This document shows positions 23,957 to 33,530 of a stretch of DNA of 64,000 nucleotides, piece by piece. Under the pieces are notes generated by a model that made no database searches, had not been told where the DNA came from, and saw nothing but the letters and a program-made list of their open reading frames with translations. The stretch covers positions 124,001 to 188,000 of the forward strand of contig NZ_JAHKRO010000002.1 in assembly GCF_019396325.1 (NCBI RefSeq), read 5' to 3'. The stretch is from Nonomuraea ceibae (GTDB taxonomy: Bacteria; Actinomycetota; Actinomycetes; Streptosporangiales; Streptosporangiaceae). The position numbers and the translations under genes are program-made. Position 1 is the stretch's first letter, and each line of letters begins with the position of its first letter.

Positions 23957-25120
23957 CTACTTGAGCAGCTGCCTGGCCATGACCATGCGCTGGATCTGGT
24001 TGGTCCCCTCGTAGATCTGGGTGATCTTGGCGTCGCGCATCATGCGTTCCACCGGGAAGTCCTTCGTGTACCCGTACCCGCCCAGCATCTGCACCGCGTC
24101 GGTGGTGATCTCCATGGCGGCGTCCGAGGCCGCGCACTTGGCGGCGCTGGACAGGAACGTGAGGTCCTTCTGCGGCTTGCCGTGCATGGCGAGCTCGGAC
24201 TTGGCCGCCGCGTGGTAGGTGAGCTGCCGGGCGGCCTCCAGCTTCATCGCCATGTCGGCCAGCATGAACTGCAGCCCCTGGAAGTCCGCCACGGGCCGGC
24301 CGAACTGCTTGCGCTCCTTGACGTAGCCCACGGCGTAGTCGAGGGCTCCCTGGGCGATGCCGAGCGCTTGGGCGGCGATGGTGACGCGCGTGTGGTCGAG
24401 CGTGGCCAGGGCGGTCTTGAAGCCGGTTCCGGGCTCGCCGATCATGCGGGATTCGGGGATGCGGACGTTCTCGAGGATGACCTGGCGGGTGGGTGACGCC
24501 TTGATGCCGAGCTTGCGCTCCTTGGGGCCGAAGGAGACGCCTTCGTCAGACTTTTCCACGACGAAGGCGGAGATTCCGCGCGCCCCGGCGGACGGGTCGG
24601 TCACGGCCATGACGGTGTAGTACTCGGACACGCCGGCGTTGGTGATCCACATCTTGGTGCCGTTGAGGACGTAGTGGTCACCGTCCTTGACGGCGCGGGT
24701 CTTCATGGCGGCGGCGTCGGATCCGGCTTCCGGCTCGGAGAGCGCGTACGAGAACATCGCCTCGCCGGTGGCGACGGGGCGGAGGTAGGCGGACTTCAGC
24801 TCCTCCGACGCCGACAGCAGCAGCGGGACGGTGCCGAGCTTGTTGACGGCGGGGATCAGCGAGGAGGAGGCGCACGCGCGGGCGACCTCCTCGATGACGA
24901 TGACCGCGGCGAGGGCGTCGGCCCCGGCTCCGCCGTAGGACTCAGGTACGTGGACGGCGTGCAGGTCGGCGGCGACCAGGGCTTTGTAGACGTCCCAGGG
25001 GAACTCCTCGTTCTCGTCCGCCTCGGCGGCACGCGGGGCGATCTTCTCGTCGGCGAGGGCCCTGACCGTGTCCCTGAGCATGTCGTGCTCTTCGGCGGGC
25101 GCGTACAGAGGAAAGTCCAT
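23957..25120 (-). CDS. Acyl-CoA dehydrogenase (FadE25-like)
   Basis: A 387-aa flavoenzyme of the short/medium-chain acyl-CoA dehydrogenase group. It has AMFSYALSEPEAGSDA (FAD/substrate loop), WITNAGVSEYY, and the catalytic glutamate at Glu371 in IYEGTNQIQR. It introduces the alpha,beta double bond in beta-oxidation, passing electrons to ETF. It sits near purE/purK and, further on, birA and accD5, as fadE25 does in mycobacteria. ATG at 25120 is 6 nt after TAGTAT, so probably leaderless. Confidence 0.94.
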   Translation of the reverse strand: MDFPLYAPAEEHDMLRDTVRALADEKIAPRAAEADENEEFPWDVYKALVAADLHAVHVPESYGGAGADALAAVIVIEEVARACASSSLIPAVNKLGTVPLLLSASEELKSAYLRPVATGEAMFSYALSEPEAGSDAAAMKTRAVKDGDHYVLNGTKMWITNAGVSEYYTVMAVTDPSAGARGISAFVVEKSDEGVSFGPKERKLGIKASPTRQVILENVRIPESRMIGEPGTGFKTALATLDHTRVTIAAQALGIAQGALDYAVGYVKERKQFGRPVADFQGLQFMLADMAMKLEAARQLTYHAAAKSELAMHGKPQKDLTFLSSAAKCAASDAAMEITTDAVQMLGGYGYTKDFPVERMMRDAKITQIYEGTNQIQRMVMARQLLK

Positions 25121-25126
25121 ACAGAG

Positions 25127-25163
25127 ATACTAGGACGTCCGAGCATCTTGTTACCAGTCGGTA
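25127..25163 (-). promoter_or_regulatory. Leaderless promoter and possible operator of the acyl-CoA dehydrogenase gene
   Basis: TAGTAT (minus strand, 25132-25127) ends 6 nt before the ATG. TACC-AGTC-GGTA at 25152-25163 is a small inverted repeat at about the -35 position, a placement suited to a TetR-type fatty-acid repressor. The operator call is tentative. Confidence 0.4.
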
Positions 25164-25246
25164 CGGTTTGCGGGGTATGCCCAGGTGGCACGAAGGGGGT
25201 AGCCAAGAGCCGGTAGCATGCCACGGCGATCGAAAGGAGTTCACTC

Positions 25247-26560
25247 GTGCCATATCGCCTCACGGTGATCGGGACCGGTTACCTGGGCATCACCCATGCG
25301 GCCTGCATGGCTGATCTCGGATACGACGTCCTCGGCCTCGACATCGACGCCGACAAGATCCGCCGTCTCAACAACGGTGAGCTCCCGATCCACGAGCCCG
25401 GCCTGGAGCCGGTGCTGCGCCGGGGGCTCGAATCCGGCCGGCTTCGGTTCACCACCTCCTACGAGGAGGTGGGCGCTTTCGGCGACGTGCACTTCGTATG
25501 CGTCGGCACCCCGCAGAAACGCGGCGAGTACGCCGCCGACGTGTCCTACACGGACGCCGCGATCGAGTCGCTGGCCCCCTACCTCGACCGTGAGTGCCTG
25601 GTGGTCGGCAAGTCGACCGTGCCGGTGGGCACCGCGGGTCGGCTGGCCGACAAGCTCGCCCTGCTGGCCCCGGCCGGGACCCAGGCCGAGCTGGCGTGGA
25701 ACCCCGAGTTCCTGCGCGAGGGCTTCGCGGTCCAGGACACGCTCCACCCCGACCGGATCGTGATCGGCGTACGCAGCGAGCGGGCCGAGAAGATGCTGCG
25801 CGAGGTGTACGAGCCGCTGGGCGAGGTGCCGATGGTCGTCACCGACTTCCCCACGGCCGAGCTCGTCAAGACGGCGGCCAACTCCTTCCTGGCCACCAAG
25901 ATCTCCTTCATCAACGCGATGGCCGAGGTGTGCGAGGCCGCCCACGCCGACGTGCAGCAGCTCTCGCTGGCCCTGTCGTACGACGACCGCATCGGCGGGC
26001 GCTACCTCAACCCGGGGCTCGGCTTCGGCGGCGGCTGCCTGCCCAAGGACATCAGGGCGTTCATGGCGCGGGCCGGCGAGCTGGGCGCGGACCAGGCGCT
26101 GACGTTCCTGCGCGAGGTCGACGCGATCAACATGCGCCGCCGGGCGCGGATGGTGGACCTGGCCAGGGAGCTGGCCGGCGGCTCGTTCCGGGGCTGCACG
26201 GTGGGCGTGCTCGGCGCGGCCTTCAAGCCGAACTCCGACGACATCCGCGACTCACCGGCGCTGGACGTCGCCGTGACGATCGGGCACCAGGGCGGCCAGG
26301 TCACGGTTTACGACCCGATCGCGCTGGACAACGCGCGCAAGGCGCACCCGGAGCTCAACTACGGCGCGTCGGCGGTGGAGGCGGTGCGCGGGGCGCACGT
26401 CGTGCTGCTGCTGACCGAGTGGGACGAGTTCGTGGCCCTCGACCCGGAGGAGCTCGGCTCGGTCGTGGCCACGCGCAGGATCGTCGACGGGCGCAACGCG
26501 CTCAACGCCGAGGCGTGGCGCTCGGCGGGCTGGCACTACCGGGCTCTCGGCCGCCCCTGA
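25247..26560 (+). CDS. UDP-glucose 6-dehydrogenase family protein
   Basis: A 437-aa NAD-dependent nucleotide-sugar dehydrogenase. The N-terminal Rossmann motif is VIGTGYLGITHA, the catalytic cysteine is Cys264 in FGGGCLPKD, and the C-terminal UDP-binding domain includes AAFKPNSDDIRDSPA. Such enzymes oxidise UDP-glucose to UDP-glucuronate in two steps; GDP-mannose cannot be excluded. GTG at 25247 follows AAAGGAG with good spacing. It could feed uronic acid into the envelope polymers made by the first region. Divergent from the acyl-CoA dehydrogenase gene. Confidence 0.93.
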   Translation: MPYRLTVIGTGYLGITHAACMADLGYDVLGLDIDADKIRRLNNGELPIHEPGLEPVLRRGLESGRLRFTTSYEEVGAFGDVHFVCVGTPQKRGEYAADVSYTDAAIESLAPYLDRECLVVGKSTVPVGTAGRLADKLALLAPAGTQAELAWNPEFLREGFAVQDTLHPDRIVIGVRSERAEKMLREVYEPLGEVPMVVTDFPTAELVKTAANSFLATKISFINAMAEVCEAAHADVQQLSLALSYDDRIGGRYLNPGLGFGGGCLPKDIRAFMARAGELGADQALTFLREVDAINMRRRARMVDLARELAGGSFRGCTVGVLGAAFKPNSDDIRDSPALDVAVTIGHQGGQVTVYDPIALDNARKAHPELNYGASAVEAVRGAHVVLLLTEWDEFVALDPEELGSVVATRRIVDGRNALNAEAWRSAGWHYRALGRP

Positions 26561-26565
26561 GACCT

Positions 26566-26593
26566 CCGGCGCGCCACTCACGCAGCGCGCCGG
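26566..26593. terminator. Bidirectional terminator between convergent genes
   Basis: CCGGCGCGC and GCGCGCCGG form a 9-bp perfect stem with a 10-nt loop, between the stops of the UDP-glucose dehydrogenase gene (26560) and purE (26615). Confidence 0.65.
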
Positions 26594-26614
26594 GTACGTG
26601 GTGTGACGCGGCCC

Positions 26615-27127
26615 CTACGAGAGCGGCCGCGTCTCGGCGAGCGACGCCGCCTCGGCGCGCAGCCGCGCGCCCTTGGCGTGCGCCTGCTCCTTCAGCGTCT
26701 CCTGGAAGGTCACCATCCGCTCCCGCAGCCCCGCGTCGGAGGCGGCCAGGATGCGTACGGCCAGCAGCCCGGCGTTGCGGGCGCCGCCGACCGCCACGGT
26801 GGCGACGGGCACCCCGGCGGGCATCTGCACGATGGAGAGCAGCGAGTCCATCCCGTCGAGATACTTCAGCGGCACCGGCACCCCGATGACGGGCAGCGGC
26901 GTCACGGAGGCGAGCATGCCGGGCAGGTGGGCGGCCCCGCCGGCCCCAGCGATGATCACCTGGATGCCGCGGGACGCCGCCTGCGTGCCGTAGTCGATCA
27001 TCTCGGCAGGCATCCGGTGGGCCGACACGACGTCGGCCTCGAACGGCACCCCGAACTCGGCGACGGCCTCCGCGGCCAGCTTCATCACCGGCCAGTCGGA
27101 GTCGCTTCCCATGACGATGCCGATCAT
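26615..27127 (-). CDS. purE: N5-carboxyaminoimidazole ribonucleotide mutase PurE
   Basis: A 170-aa class I Pur[14 protein letters not shown] binds the ribonucleotide phosphate, SAHRMP holds the catalytic histidine, and [12 protein letters not shown] is the second conserved loop. It converts N5-CAIR to CAIR in purine synthesis. The ATG at 27127 overlaps the purK stop by four bases (ATGA), so PurK and PurE, consecutive enzymes, are made together. Confidence 0.97.
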   Translation of the reverse strand: MIGIVMGSDSDWPVMKLAAEAVAEFGVPFEADVVSAHRMPAEMIDYGTQAASRGIQVIIAGAGGAAHLPGMLASVTPLPVIGVPVPLKYLDGMDSLLSIVQMPAGVPVATVAVGGARNAGLLAVRILAASDAGLRERMVTFQETLKEQAHAKGARLRAEAASLAETRPLS

Positions 27128-28272
27128 GCGTACTCCCCGGTGGTGAGGTGGACGGCGGCGTGGCGGGCGCGGGCGCGGCAGGAGTCGAGGTCGTCGCCCG
27201 TCACCGTGACGTGCCCGATCTTGCGCCCGGGACGCACTTCCTTGCCGTAGAAGTGCACCTTCACGCCGGGGTCGTGCGCCATGACGTGCTCGTACCGCTT
27301 GAACAGGTCGGGGTCGTCGCCGCCGAGCAGGTTGGCCATCACGACCACGGGAGCGGTCATCGACGGCGAGCCGAGCGGCAGGTCGAGCACCGCCCGCAGG
27401 TGCTGCTCGAACTGCGACGTGCGGGCGCCCTCGATGGTCCAGTGGCCGCTGTTGTGCGGCCGCATGGCCAGCTCGTTGACCACCAGCCCGCCGGCCGTCT
27501 GGAACATCTCGACGGCCAGCAGCCCGGTCACGCCGAGCTCGTGGGCGATGTTGAGCGCGACCCGCTGCGCCTGGGCGGCCTCCTCCGGGTCGAGCCCGGG
27601 GGCGGGGGCGAGCACCTCGACGCAGATGCCGTCCTGCTGCACGGTCTCGACGACCGGGTAGCTGACGCCCTGCCCGTGCGGGGAGCGGGCGACGAGCACG
27701 GCCAGCTCCCGCTCGAACGGGACGAACGCCTCGGCCATCAGCGGCACCCCGGCCGCGAACGCCTCGGTCACGTCGGCCTCGGTGCGGCACACCCACACAC
27801 CGCGCCCGTCGTAGCCGCCCCGGATCGCCTTGAGCACGAACGGCCACCCGTGCTCCTGGGCGAACGCGACGGCCTCGGCGGCGTCGGACACGCGGGCCCA
27901 CGCCGGGCAGGGCGCGCCGATGGCAGTCAGCCGCTCGCGCATGACGGCCTTGTCCTGGGCGTGGACGAGCGCGTCGGCGCCGGGGTGGACCTGGAGGCCG
28001 CCGGCGGCCAGCGCCCGGATGTGCTCGGTGGGCACGTGCTCGTGGTCGAACGTGATCGCGTCGCAGCCCTTGCCGAACTCCCGCAGGTCGGCCAGGTCAC
28101 GGTAGTCGCCGATGCGGGTGTCGACGATGACCCGGGCGGCGCTCTCTCCGGGGGCGTTGGCCAGCACCCGGAGCTCCACCCCGAGCGCGATGGCGGCCTG
28201 CTGGGTCATCCTGGCGAGCTGTCCCGCGCCGACGATGCCGACCACGGGGCCGATGGGACTGTATGCGTTCAC
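27124..28272 (-). CDS. purK: 5-(Carboxyamino)imidazole ribonucleotide synthase PurK
   Basis: A 382-aa ATP-grasp enzyme. It opens [13 protein letters not shown], has the ATP-grasp loop [13 protein letters not shown], and the metal/product-binding [17 protein letters not shown]. It carboxylates AIR with ATP and bicarbonate, the step before PurE. GTG at 28272 overlaps the stop of the DUF917 gene (GTGA) yet has TATGCT 8 nt before it, so it may have its own leaderless promoter. Confidence 0.97.
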   Translation of the reverse strand: MNAYSPIGPVVGIVGAGQLARMTQQAAIALGVELRVLANAPGESAARVIVDTRIGDYRDLADLREFGKGCDAITFDHEHVPTEHIRALAAGGLQVHPGADALVHAQDKAVMRERLTAIGAPCPAWARVSDAAEAVAFAQEHGWPFVLKAIRGGYDGRGVWVCRTEADVTEAFAAGVPLMAEAFVPFERELAVLVARSPHGQGVSYPVVETVQQDGICVEVLAPAPGLDPEEAAQAQRVALNIAHELGVTGLLAVEMFQTAGGLVVNELAMRPHNSGHWTIEGARTSQFEQHLRAVLDLPLGSPSMTAPVVVMANLLGGDDPDLFKRYEHVMAHDPGVKVHFYGKEVRPGRKIGHVTVTGDDLDSCRARARHAAVHLTTGEYA

Positions 28273-29342
28273 GTGACTTGAGCATACCTACCCCGAAGGG
28301 GCAGGTAGTCGCAGTCGTAGCCGAAGTAGCGGGGCCCCGCGAGCTCCAGCCCGGCGGGCGAGGCCCAGCGCGGGTCGCACGGCGCGGCGATGACGGTGAC
28401 GCGCAGCCCGTAGCGCATGGCCTCGGTCGTGACGGGCTCGCCGGAGTCGGTGTCGAGGACGCAGATCAGGTCCGGGGTGGTCGCCACGATCTCGCCGTCG
28501 CGGCGGGCGAGCAGGTGCTCGTTCTGGAAGCTGAGCTCCAGCGTGCCCGTGCCCTCCAGTCGGGCGTTGCCCCGGGCGAAGCCGCCGGTGGTGCGGCGTT
28601 CGACGTCGACGACCTTGCCGGTGAACAGCTTGACGCCGCCGAGCACGTCCAGGGCGGCGCGCACCGGGTCGGCGTTGGCGGCGCGGGCCCGCCGCACGGC
28701 CTTGCCGAGGTTCTCGGCGAGCGTCAGCGTGGCGGGGACCAGGCCGTCGCGGAGCTGGTCGCCGCGCAGCACGGTGTCGGCGCAGGAGACCTGGCAGCCC
28801 ATCTGCACGCAGGCGGCCCGGGTGATGCGTTCGGCCCACTGGTTGGACACGGTGTCGACGACGAGCGTGTTGCCCTTGTCGTCGGCGACGGCCATCGGCG
28901 TGTTGGGCACGCCCATGAGGGTGGGCAGCACCATCTGGGCCTCGGGGAAGGCCCGGCCCATCGCGTCACCGTCGACGAGCGGCAGCCCGGCCTGGGCGGC
29001 GGCCGCGATGGGGATCATCGAGTTCACGCCGCCGATCTCGATGGGCACGATGTGCGTGGCGGGGCGGCCGAGCACGGCTTCGAGTGCGCGCAGCGCGGTC
29101 AGCTCCTCGGTGCCGGCGGGCAGCTTCTCCAGCAGCACGGTCGGCGCGCCCATCCCGGACACGGCGACGACGGTGGCGTCGGCGGGCACCTCGTCGATGT
29201 CGTACACGGTCACCGGGCCGTGCCTGCGGATGGCCTCGCGGGCCAGCAGCTTGCCCACGTACGGGTCGCCGCCGCCGCCGGTGCCGAGGATGCCGGCGCC
29301 GCGCGCCAGGTCGTCGAGCCGGTCGATCCCGATCTCACGCAT
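28269..29342 (-). CDS. DUF917 family protein (canonical copy)
   Basis: A 357-aa protein of the DUF917 family, which I recall Pfam now describes as S-methyl thiohydantoin desulfurase domains. It has ILGTGGGGDPYVG near residue 16, EIGGVNSM near the middle and PCDPRW in the C-terminal domain. Members usually stand beside hydantoinase/oxoprolinase genes and are thought to act on hydantoin-like rings. The ATG at 29342 has GGAGA upstream and overlaps the hydantoinase stop by 8 bp. Likely forms a functional pair with that protein; the substrate is not known. Confidence 0.85.
   Translation of the reverse strand: MREIGIDRLDDLARGAGILGTGGGGDPYVGKLLAREAIRRHGPVTVYDIDEVPADATVVAVSGMGAPTVLLEKLPAGTEELTALRALEAVLGRPATHIVPIEIGGVNSMIPIAAAAQAGLPLVDGDAMGRAFPEAQMVLPTLMGVPNTPMAVADDKGNTLVVDTVSNQWAERITRAACVQMGCQVSCADTVLRGDQLRDGLVPATLTLAENLGKAVRRARAANADPVRAALDVLGGVKLFTGKVVDVERRTTGGFARGNARLEGTGTLELSFQNEHLLARRDGEIVATTPDLICVLDTDSGEPVTTEAMRYGLRVTVIAAPCDPRWASPAGLELAGPRYFGYDCDYLPLRGRYAQVT
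28281..28306 (-). promoter_or_regulatory. Hairpin plus -10 element at the DUF917/purK junction
   Basis: On the minus strand a stem (ACCT-x-CCCC against GGGG-x-AGGT, GAA-type loop) occupies 28286-28306 inside the last codons of the DUF917 gene. TATGCT (28286-28281) follows directly and ends 8 nt before the purK GTG. This looks like a terminator for the catabolic operon set against a separate purK promoter. Confidence 0.4.
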
Positions 29343-30852
29343 CGATCTTCTCCAGGTCCAGGTCGCCGACGGCCTTGATCCTGACCCGGGTGGCGTCACC
29401 CGGCAGGTAGGCGAGCGGCAGCTCTTCCACGTCCACGATCCGCACGCTGCCCGCGCGTGCCCCGGCGCGCTCGGCCCGCGCGACCGCCTCGTTCTTGGCC
29501 TCGGCCAGCACGCTCTCGCGCGGGCCCGAGAACACCCGGTCGACCTCGCCGCCGACCTGGGCGATGGCCGCGCCGACGGCGTTGGCCACCTCGTAGTGGT
29601 CGGGGCGGCGCACGTCGGCGAAGCCGGGCAGCTCGCCGACGAGGATGCTGCCGCCGCCCACGAGGACGACGGGCAGCGGGGCGGCGCTGGTGCGCATGCG
29701 GTCCACCGCTTCGGCGACGCGCTCGGCGATGATCTTCAGCGGGCGTTCGTGGTCCACGCCGGTGACGCGGGCGGGGTCGCCGACGACGGCCTGCCCCGCG
29801 GCCACGGCCAGGTCGGTCGCGGTCAGCGTGCCGCCGCCGAACACCAGCGCCTCGGCGGTGAGCCGGTAGCCGACGCTGCGCGGGCCCACGCTGCCCTCGG
29901 GGGCGACGATCGAGCCGCCGCCGATGCCGATGGACAGCACGTCCGGGATGCGGAAGTTGGTGCGCACCTCGGCGACCAGCGCCTCGCCCGCGGCCTCGCG
30001 CGGGAAGCCGCCGTTCAGGATGCCGACGTCCGTGGTGGTGCCGCCGATGTCGACGACCGCGCAGTCGGTCAGCCCCGAGAGGTACGCGGCTCCGCGCATG
30101 GAGTTCGTCGGCCCGGAGGCGAACGTGGCCACCGGGTAGCGGCGGGCGTGGTCCACGTCCATGAGCGTGCCGTCGTTCTGCGACAGGAACAGCGGCGCCC
30201 GGATGCCCGCCACCGCCAGCGCCTCGGCGAACGCCGCGACCGTACGGCCGGCGAGCGGGCGCAGGGCGGCGTTCACGATGGTGGCGTTCTCCCTGGCCAG
30301 CAGGCCGACCCTGCCGATCTCGTGGGACAGCGACAGGTGGACCTCGGGGCCCAGCTCGGCGGCCAGGATGTCGGCGGCCTGGCGCTCGGAGTCGGCGCTG
30401 ACCGGGGAGAACACCGAGGAGATCGCGACCGTCCGCAGGCCGCGGGCCCGGATGTCGGCGGCGACCCGCCGGAGCTCGCCGGGGTCGAGGGCGGAGATGG
30501 GCGTGCCGTCGTACTCGTGGCCGCCGTGGCACAGGTAGACGGCGCCCTCGACGGCCTCGCGCAGCCGGTCGGGCCAGTCGACCAGGGGCGGGAGCGCGGC
30601 CGTGGCGGGCAGGCCGAGCCGGACGGCGGCGACGGGCTCCAGCCGGGCGGCCTCGACGAGGGCGTTGACGAAGTGGGTGGTGCCGATCATCACGGCCGAC
30701 GCCTCGGTGGCGCCGAGCCCGGCGATGGCCGCGGCGACGCCGCCGGTGACGTCTTCGGTGGTGGGGGACTTGACGGTGGCGAGCACCTGGCCGCCGTCGC
30801 CGATGAGGGCGGCGTCGGTGTTGGTGCCGCCGACGTCGATGCCGATGCGCAT
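29335..30852 (-). CDS. Hydantoinase/oxoprolinase family protein (canonical copy)
   Basis: A 505-aa HyuA-type protein. Both ATPase loops are intact: GIDVGGTNTDAAL at the N-terminus and VVDIGGTTTDVGIL in the middle; VLVGGGSILVG is the adenosine-side motif. ENATIVNAAL and FASGPTNSMRGA are family blocks. Related enzymes couple ATP hydrolysis to opening hydantoin or 5-oxoproline rings, usually with a HyuB partner. No HyuB gene is present; the DUF917 protein takes that place. Encoded between the DUF917 gene and the permease. Confidence 0.9.
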   Translation of the reverse strand: MRIGIDVGGTNTDAALIGDGGQVLATVKSPTTEDVTGGVAAAIAGLGATEASAVMIGTTHFVNALVEAARLEPVAAVRLGLPATAALPPLVDWPDRLREAVEGAVYLCHGGHEYDGTPISALDPGELRRVAADIRARGLRTVAISSVFSPVSADSERQAADILAAELGPEVHLSLSHEIGRVGLLARENATIVNAALRPLAGRTVAAFAEALAVAGIRAPLFLSQNDGTLMDVDHARRYPVATFASGPTNSMRGAAYLSGLTDCAVVDIGGTTTDVGILNGGFPREAAGEALVAEVRTNFRIPDVLSIGIGGGSIVAPEGSVGPRSVGYRLTAEALVFGGGTLTATDLAVAAGQAVVGDPARVTGVDHERPLKIIAERVAEAVDRMRTSAAPLPVVLVGGGSILVGELPGFADVRRPDHYEVANAVGAAIAQVGGEVDRVFSGPRESVLAEAKNEAVARAERAGARAGSVRIVDVEELPLAYLPGDATRVRIKAVGDLDLEKIDA

Positions 30853-30864
30853 GTACGGGACTTT

Positions 30865-32172
30865 CTAGGCGAGGACGGGCTGTTCACGGCTGGCGCGGAC
30901 CAGGCCGAGCCGGCCGGCGACGACGTAGGCCAGTCCGGCGAGCAGGAGGGAGTTGAGCGCGGGGATGCCGATCCACTGGTAGTGCTCGCTGAGCCAGCCG
31001 AACAGGGCGGCGGCAGCCCAGATGACGAGCGTGGCGGGCACCCAGGCGGGCTCGGTGTCGGGCAGCCGCCCGGCGGCGCGTGAGGCGTCGAGCACCGGCC
31101 GCCAGCGGCGCACCACGAAGTACTCGGCGACCATGATCCCGGCGATCGGCGGCGTGATGACGCCGAGGATCAGCAGGAAGTCGGTGAACCGCTCCAGGAT
31201 GCCGAGGGCGGCGAGCACGCTGCCGAGGACGCCGACGCCGATCGTGACCGTGACCCGGTTCAGCCGCACGCCGGTCGTGGTCTCGACGGCGTTGAGCAGG
31301 CCGAGCGTGGAGGAGTACAGGTTCCAGTTGTTGATCTTGACGGTGGCGGAGATGAGCACGATGACGCCGACCACGCCGGACGACGCCGTGATGATCGCGA
31401 TCACGTCCGACGTCTTGACCGCGTAGGCCAGCAGCACGCCCGCGAGGCCGAGCACGTACTCGCCGAGCGAGATGCCGACGAGCGTCTGCTTGACCACGTC
31501 GCCGGTGTTGCGGTTGAACCTGGTCATGTCGGGCGTGGTGACGGCGCCGACGATGTACGAGCCGGCCACGATGGTGGCGCCGGTGGCGATGCTGATGGGC
31601 TCGCCGAACGGCGGCGAGGCCACCAGCGTGCCCAGGTCGTGGCGGGAGATCTCCACCCACATCGCCCACCCGGCCAGCCCGAGGAACGCCGGCACGGTGA
31701 TGAACGCGGTCATCCCCATGGCCTTGAACCCGCGGATGACCAGCAGCGTCACGCCGATCCCGGCGATCAGCGACCACGCCCACAGCGGCAGCCACGACAT
31801 GATCGAGTGCAGCCCGGCCGCGAACACCGCGGTCTGCACGCCGAACCAGCCGAACAGGCTCAGCGTGATGACGATCCCGATCAGCGTGGACCCGTAGCGG
31901 CCGAAGCCGGTCCACCGGGCCAGCATGGACGTCGACAGGCCCTCGCGCATGCCGGCGATGCCGACGAAGATGCAGACGACCTCCAGGATGACCGACCCGA
32001 GGGTGAACGCCCAGAACGCCCCCCAGAACGACAGGCCGGCGCCGAGGGTCGCGCCGAGCAGGAACTGCGTCAGGTCGGAGAGCTGGCCGAACCGCTGCAC
32101 GGCCACGTTGAACCACGGGTACCGCGCGCTCTGCGGCACCCGCTCAAGGGGATAGTCGGAGTCGGTGGTCAC
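30865..32172 (-). CDS. NCS1-family permease (CodB-like)
   Basis: A 435-aa transporter with about twelve helices. The N-terminus RYPWFNVAVQRFGQLSD and the TTPDMTRFNRN loop are typical of cytosine/purine/hydantoin (NCS1) permeases. It is expected to import a nitrogen heterocycle, with proton or sodium. GTG at 32172 is chosen for AAAGG 7 nt upstream; GTG at 32199, overlapping the upstream stop, would add nine residues. Its place between two hydantoinase genes makes it the likely uptake route for their substrate. Confidence 0.92.
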   Translation of the reverse strand: MTTDSDYPLERVPQSARYPWFNVAVQRFGQLSDLTQFLLGATLGAGLSFWGAFWAFTLGSVILEVVCIFVGIAGMREGLSTSMLARWTGFGRYGSTLIGIVITLSLFGWFGVQTAVFAAGLHSIMSWLPLWAWSLIAGIGVTLLVIRGFKAMGMTAFITVPAFLGLAGWAMWVEISRHDLGTLVASPPFGEPISIATGATIVAGSYIVGAVTTPDMTRFNRNTGDVVKQTLVGISLGEYVLGLAGVLLAYAVKTSDVIAIITASSGVVGVIVLISATVKINNWNLYSSTLGLLNAVETTTGVRLNRVTVTIGVGVLGSVLAALGILERFTDFLLILGVITPPIAGIMVAEYFVVRRWRPVLDASRAAGRLPDTEPAWVPATLVIWAAAALFGWLSEHYQWIGIPALNSLLLAGLAYVVAGRLGLVRASREQPVLA

Positions 32173-32195
32173 GTGCTCGCCTTTCTCAGGGGGGT

Positions 32196-33530
32196 TCACA
32201 GATGCGAGGGGCGGCCGGCCGCGCGGGCGCGGAGCCTGACGAAGGAGCCGGGCAGGTAGTCGAGCGGGGTCTCGGCCACCTCGACCAGCGCCACGTCGCG
32301 CGGGTCGGCCCCGGCGCGCACGGCGGCGGCCCTGGCCTCCTCGGCGACGGCCTCACGCGCGGCGGCGCTGGGCAGCCGGACGATCCGTTCGTACTGGCCG
32401 CCGACGGGGCTGACGGCCGCGCCGATGGCGCCGGCGCACAGCCCGTGCGCGGGGTGCAGGCCGCCGGGGACGGCGTGCGCGCCGCCGCCGACCACGACGA
32501 GCGGGAGCCGCGCCGGGCCGGGCTGCAGCCGGTCGACGGCCTCGGCCAGCTCGGCGGGGTCGATCGGGCGCGGCACCCGGATCAGGCCGGGGATGCGCAG
32601 GCCCACGGGCACGCCGCCGATCCCGGCCCCGCGCACCGCCTCCTCGGGGAAGCCGCCGGCCAGCACGCCGACGCGGACGCGGGCCGCGCCCACGTCGGCG
32701 ACCACGGCGTCGTGCAGGCCGGCGAGCACGCCCGCGCCGCGCAGCACGCTGGCGGGGCCGCTGCCCAGGCTCAGCCCGGGATGCCTGGCCAGGTGCTCCA
32801 GGCTCATCAGCGTGCCGTCGCCGCGCGTCACGAACACCGCCGCGCCGGGGCACAGGCCCGACAGCGTCTCGGCCAGCCCTTCGGCGACGGCTCCGGCGAA
32901 GCCCGAGAGGGCGGCGTCCAGCACGGTGGCGTTCTCGCGTTCCAGCAGGCCGATCGAGCCGAGCTCGGCGGAGAGCGAGATCGGCAGGTCGCCGGCCTCG
33001 GCCCGGATGATCTCGGCGGCCTCCCGCTCCTGGCGGCCGTCCAGCGGGGAGAACAGCCCAGTGACGGCGACGGCCTCGGCGGCGCCCGCCGCCGAGGCGG
33101 CGAAGCGGGCCACGGCGTCGCGGTCCAGCGGGGTCCAGTCCTCCCGGTCCAGGCCGCCGCCTCCGGCGACGGTGGCCGTCCCGGCGCTGACGGCCGCGCG
33201 CAGGTCCTCCGGCCAGCCCGACAGGGGGCGTACGGCGCGGCCGGACTCGCCGCTGATGCGCAGCACCGCCACCCGGCGCAGGCCGCGCCGCCGGGTCACG
33301 GCGGTGGCCGCGCCGCGCAGGCCCACCGCGACCTGGGCGGACTCGTGCGGAGGCAGCGCCCCGAGCGCGGCGCGTACACAGGCCACCGGGTCGTCGGGGA
33401 CGGAGGCGACCTTGACGGTGGCGAGCACGCGCCCGGCGTCGTCGAGCAGGGCGGCGTCGGTGTTGGTCGGCCCGACGTCCACCCCGGCCCGCACCATGCC
33501 GACCTGCCGCCGCTCGACCCCGGGGCTCAT
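32196..33530 (-). CDS. Degenerate hydantoinase/oxoprolinase paralogue
   Basis: A 444-aa homologue of the canonical copy (29335-30852), about 60 residues shorter. The first ATPase loop reads GVDVGPTNTDAAL (Gly to Pro) and the second ADVGAARVRVGVL, so the GGTTTD phosphate loop is gone. GGG in the adenosine region (VVVGGGAHA) and ENATVLDAAL remain. It is therefore unlikely to hydrolyse ATP itself. ATG at 33530 has GGGGAGG 6 nt upstream and overlaps the second DUF917 stop (ATGA). It may be a regulatory or structural subunit, or have lost function. Confidence 0.83.
   Translation of the reverse strand: MSPGVERRQVGMVRAGVDVGPTNTDAALLDDAGRVLATVKVASVPDDPVACVRAALGALPPHESAQVAVGLRGAATAVTRRRGLRRVAVLRISGESGRAVRPLSGWPEDLRAAVSAGTATVAGGGGLDREDWTPLDRDAVARFAASAAGAAEAVAVTGLFSPLDGRQEREAAEIIRAEAGDLPISLSAELGSIGLLERENATVLDAALSGFAGAVAEGLAETLSGLCPGAAVFVTRGDGTLMSLEHLARHPGLSLGSGPASVLRGAGVLAGLHDAVVADVGAARVRVGVLAGGFPEEAVRGAGIGGVPVGLRIPGLIRVPRPIDPAELAEAVDRLQPGPARLPLVVVGGGAHAVPGGLHPAHGLCAGAIGAAVSPVGGQYERIVRLPSAAAREAVAEEARAAAVRAGADPRDVALVEVAETPLDYLPGSFVRLRARAAGRPSHL

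Noticed and set aside
28417-31083. An 888-codon open frame on the plus strand
   Set aside because: Antisense to the DUF917, hydantoinase and permease genes; composition is low-complexity Ala/Arg/Gly and no motif appears. Such frames are a by-product of GC-biased codons.
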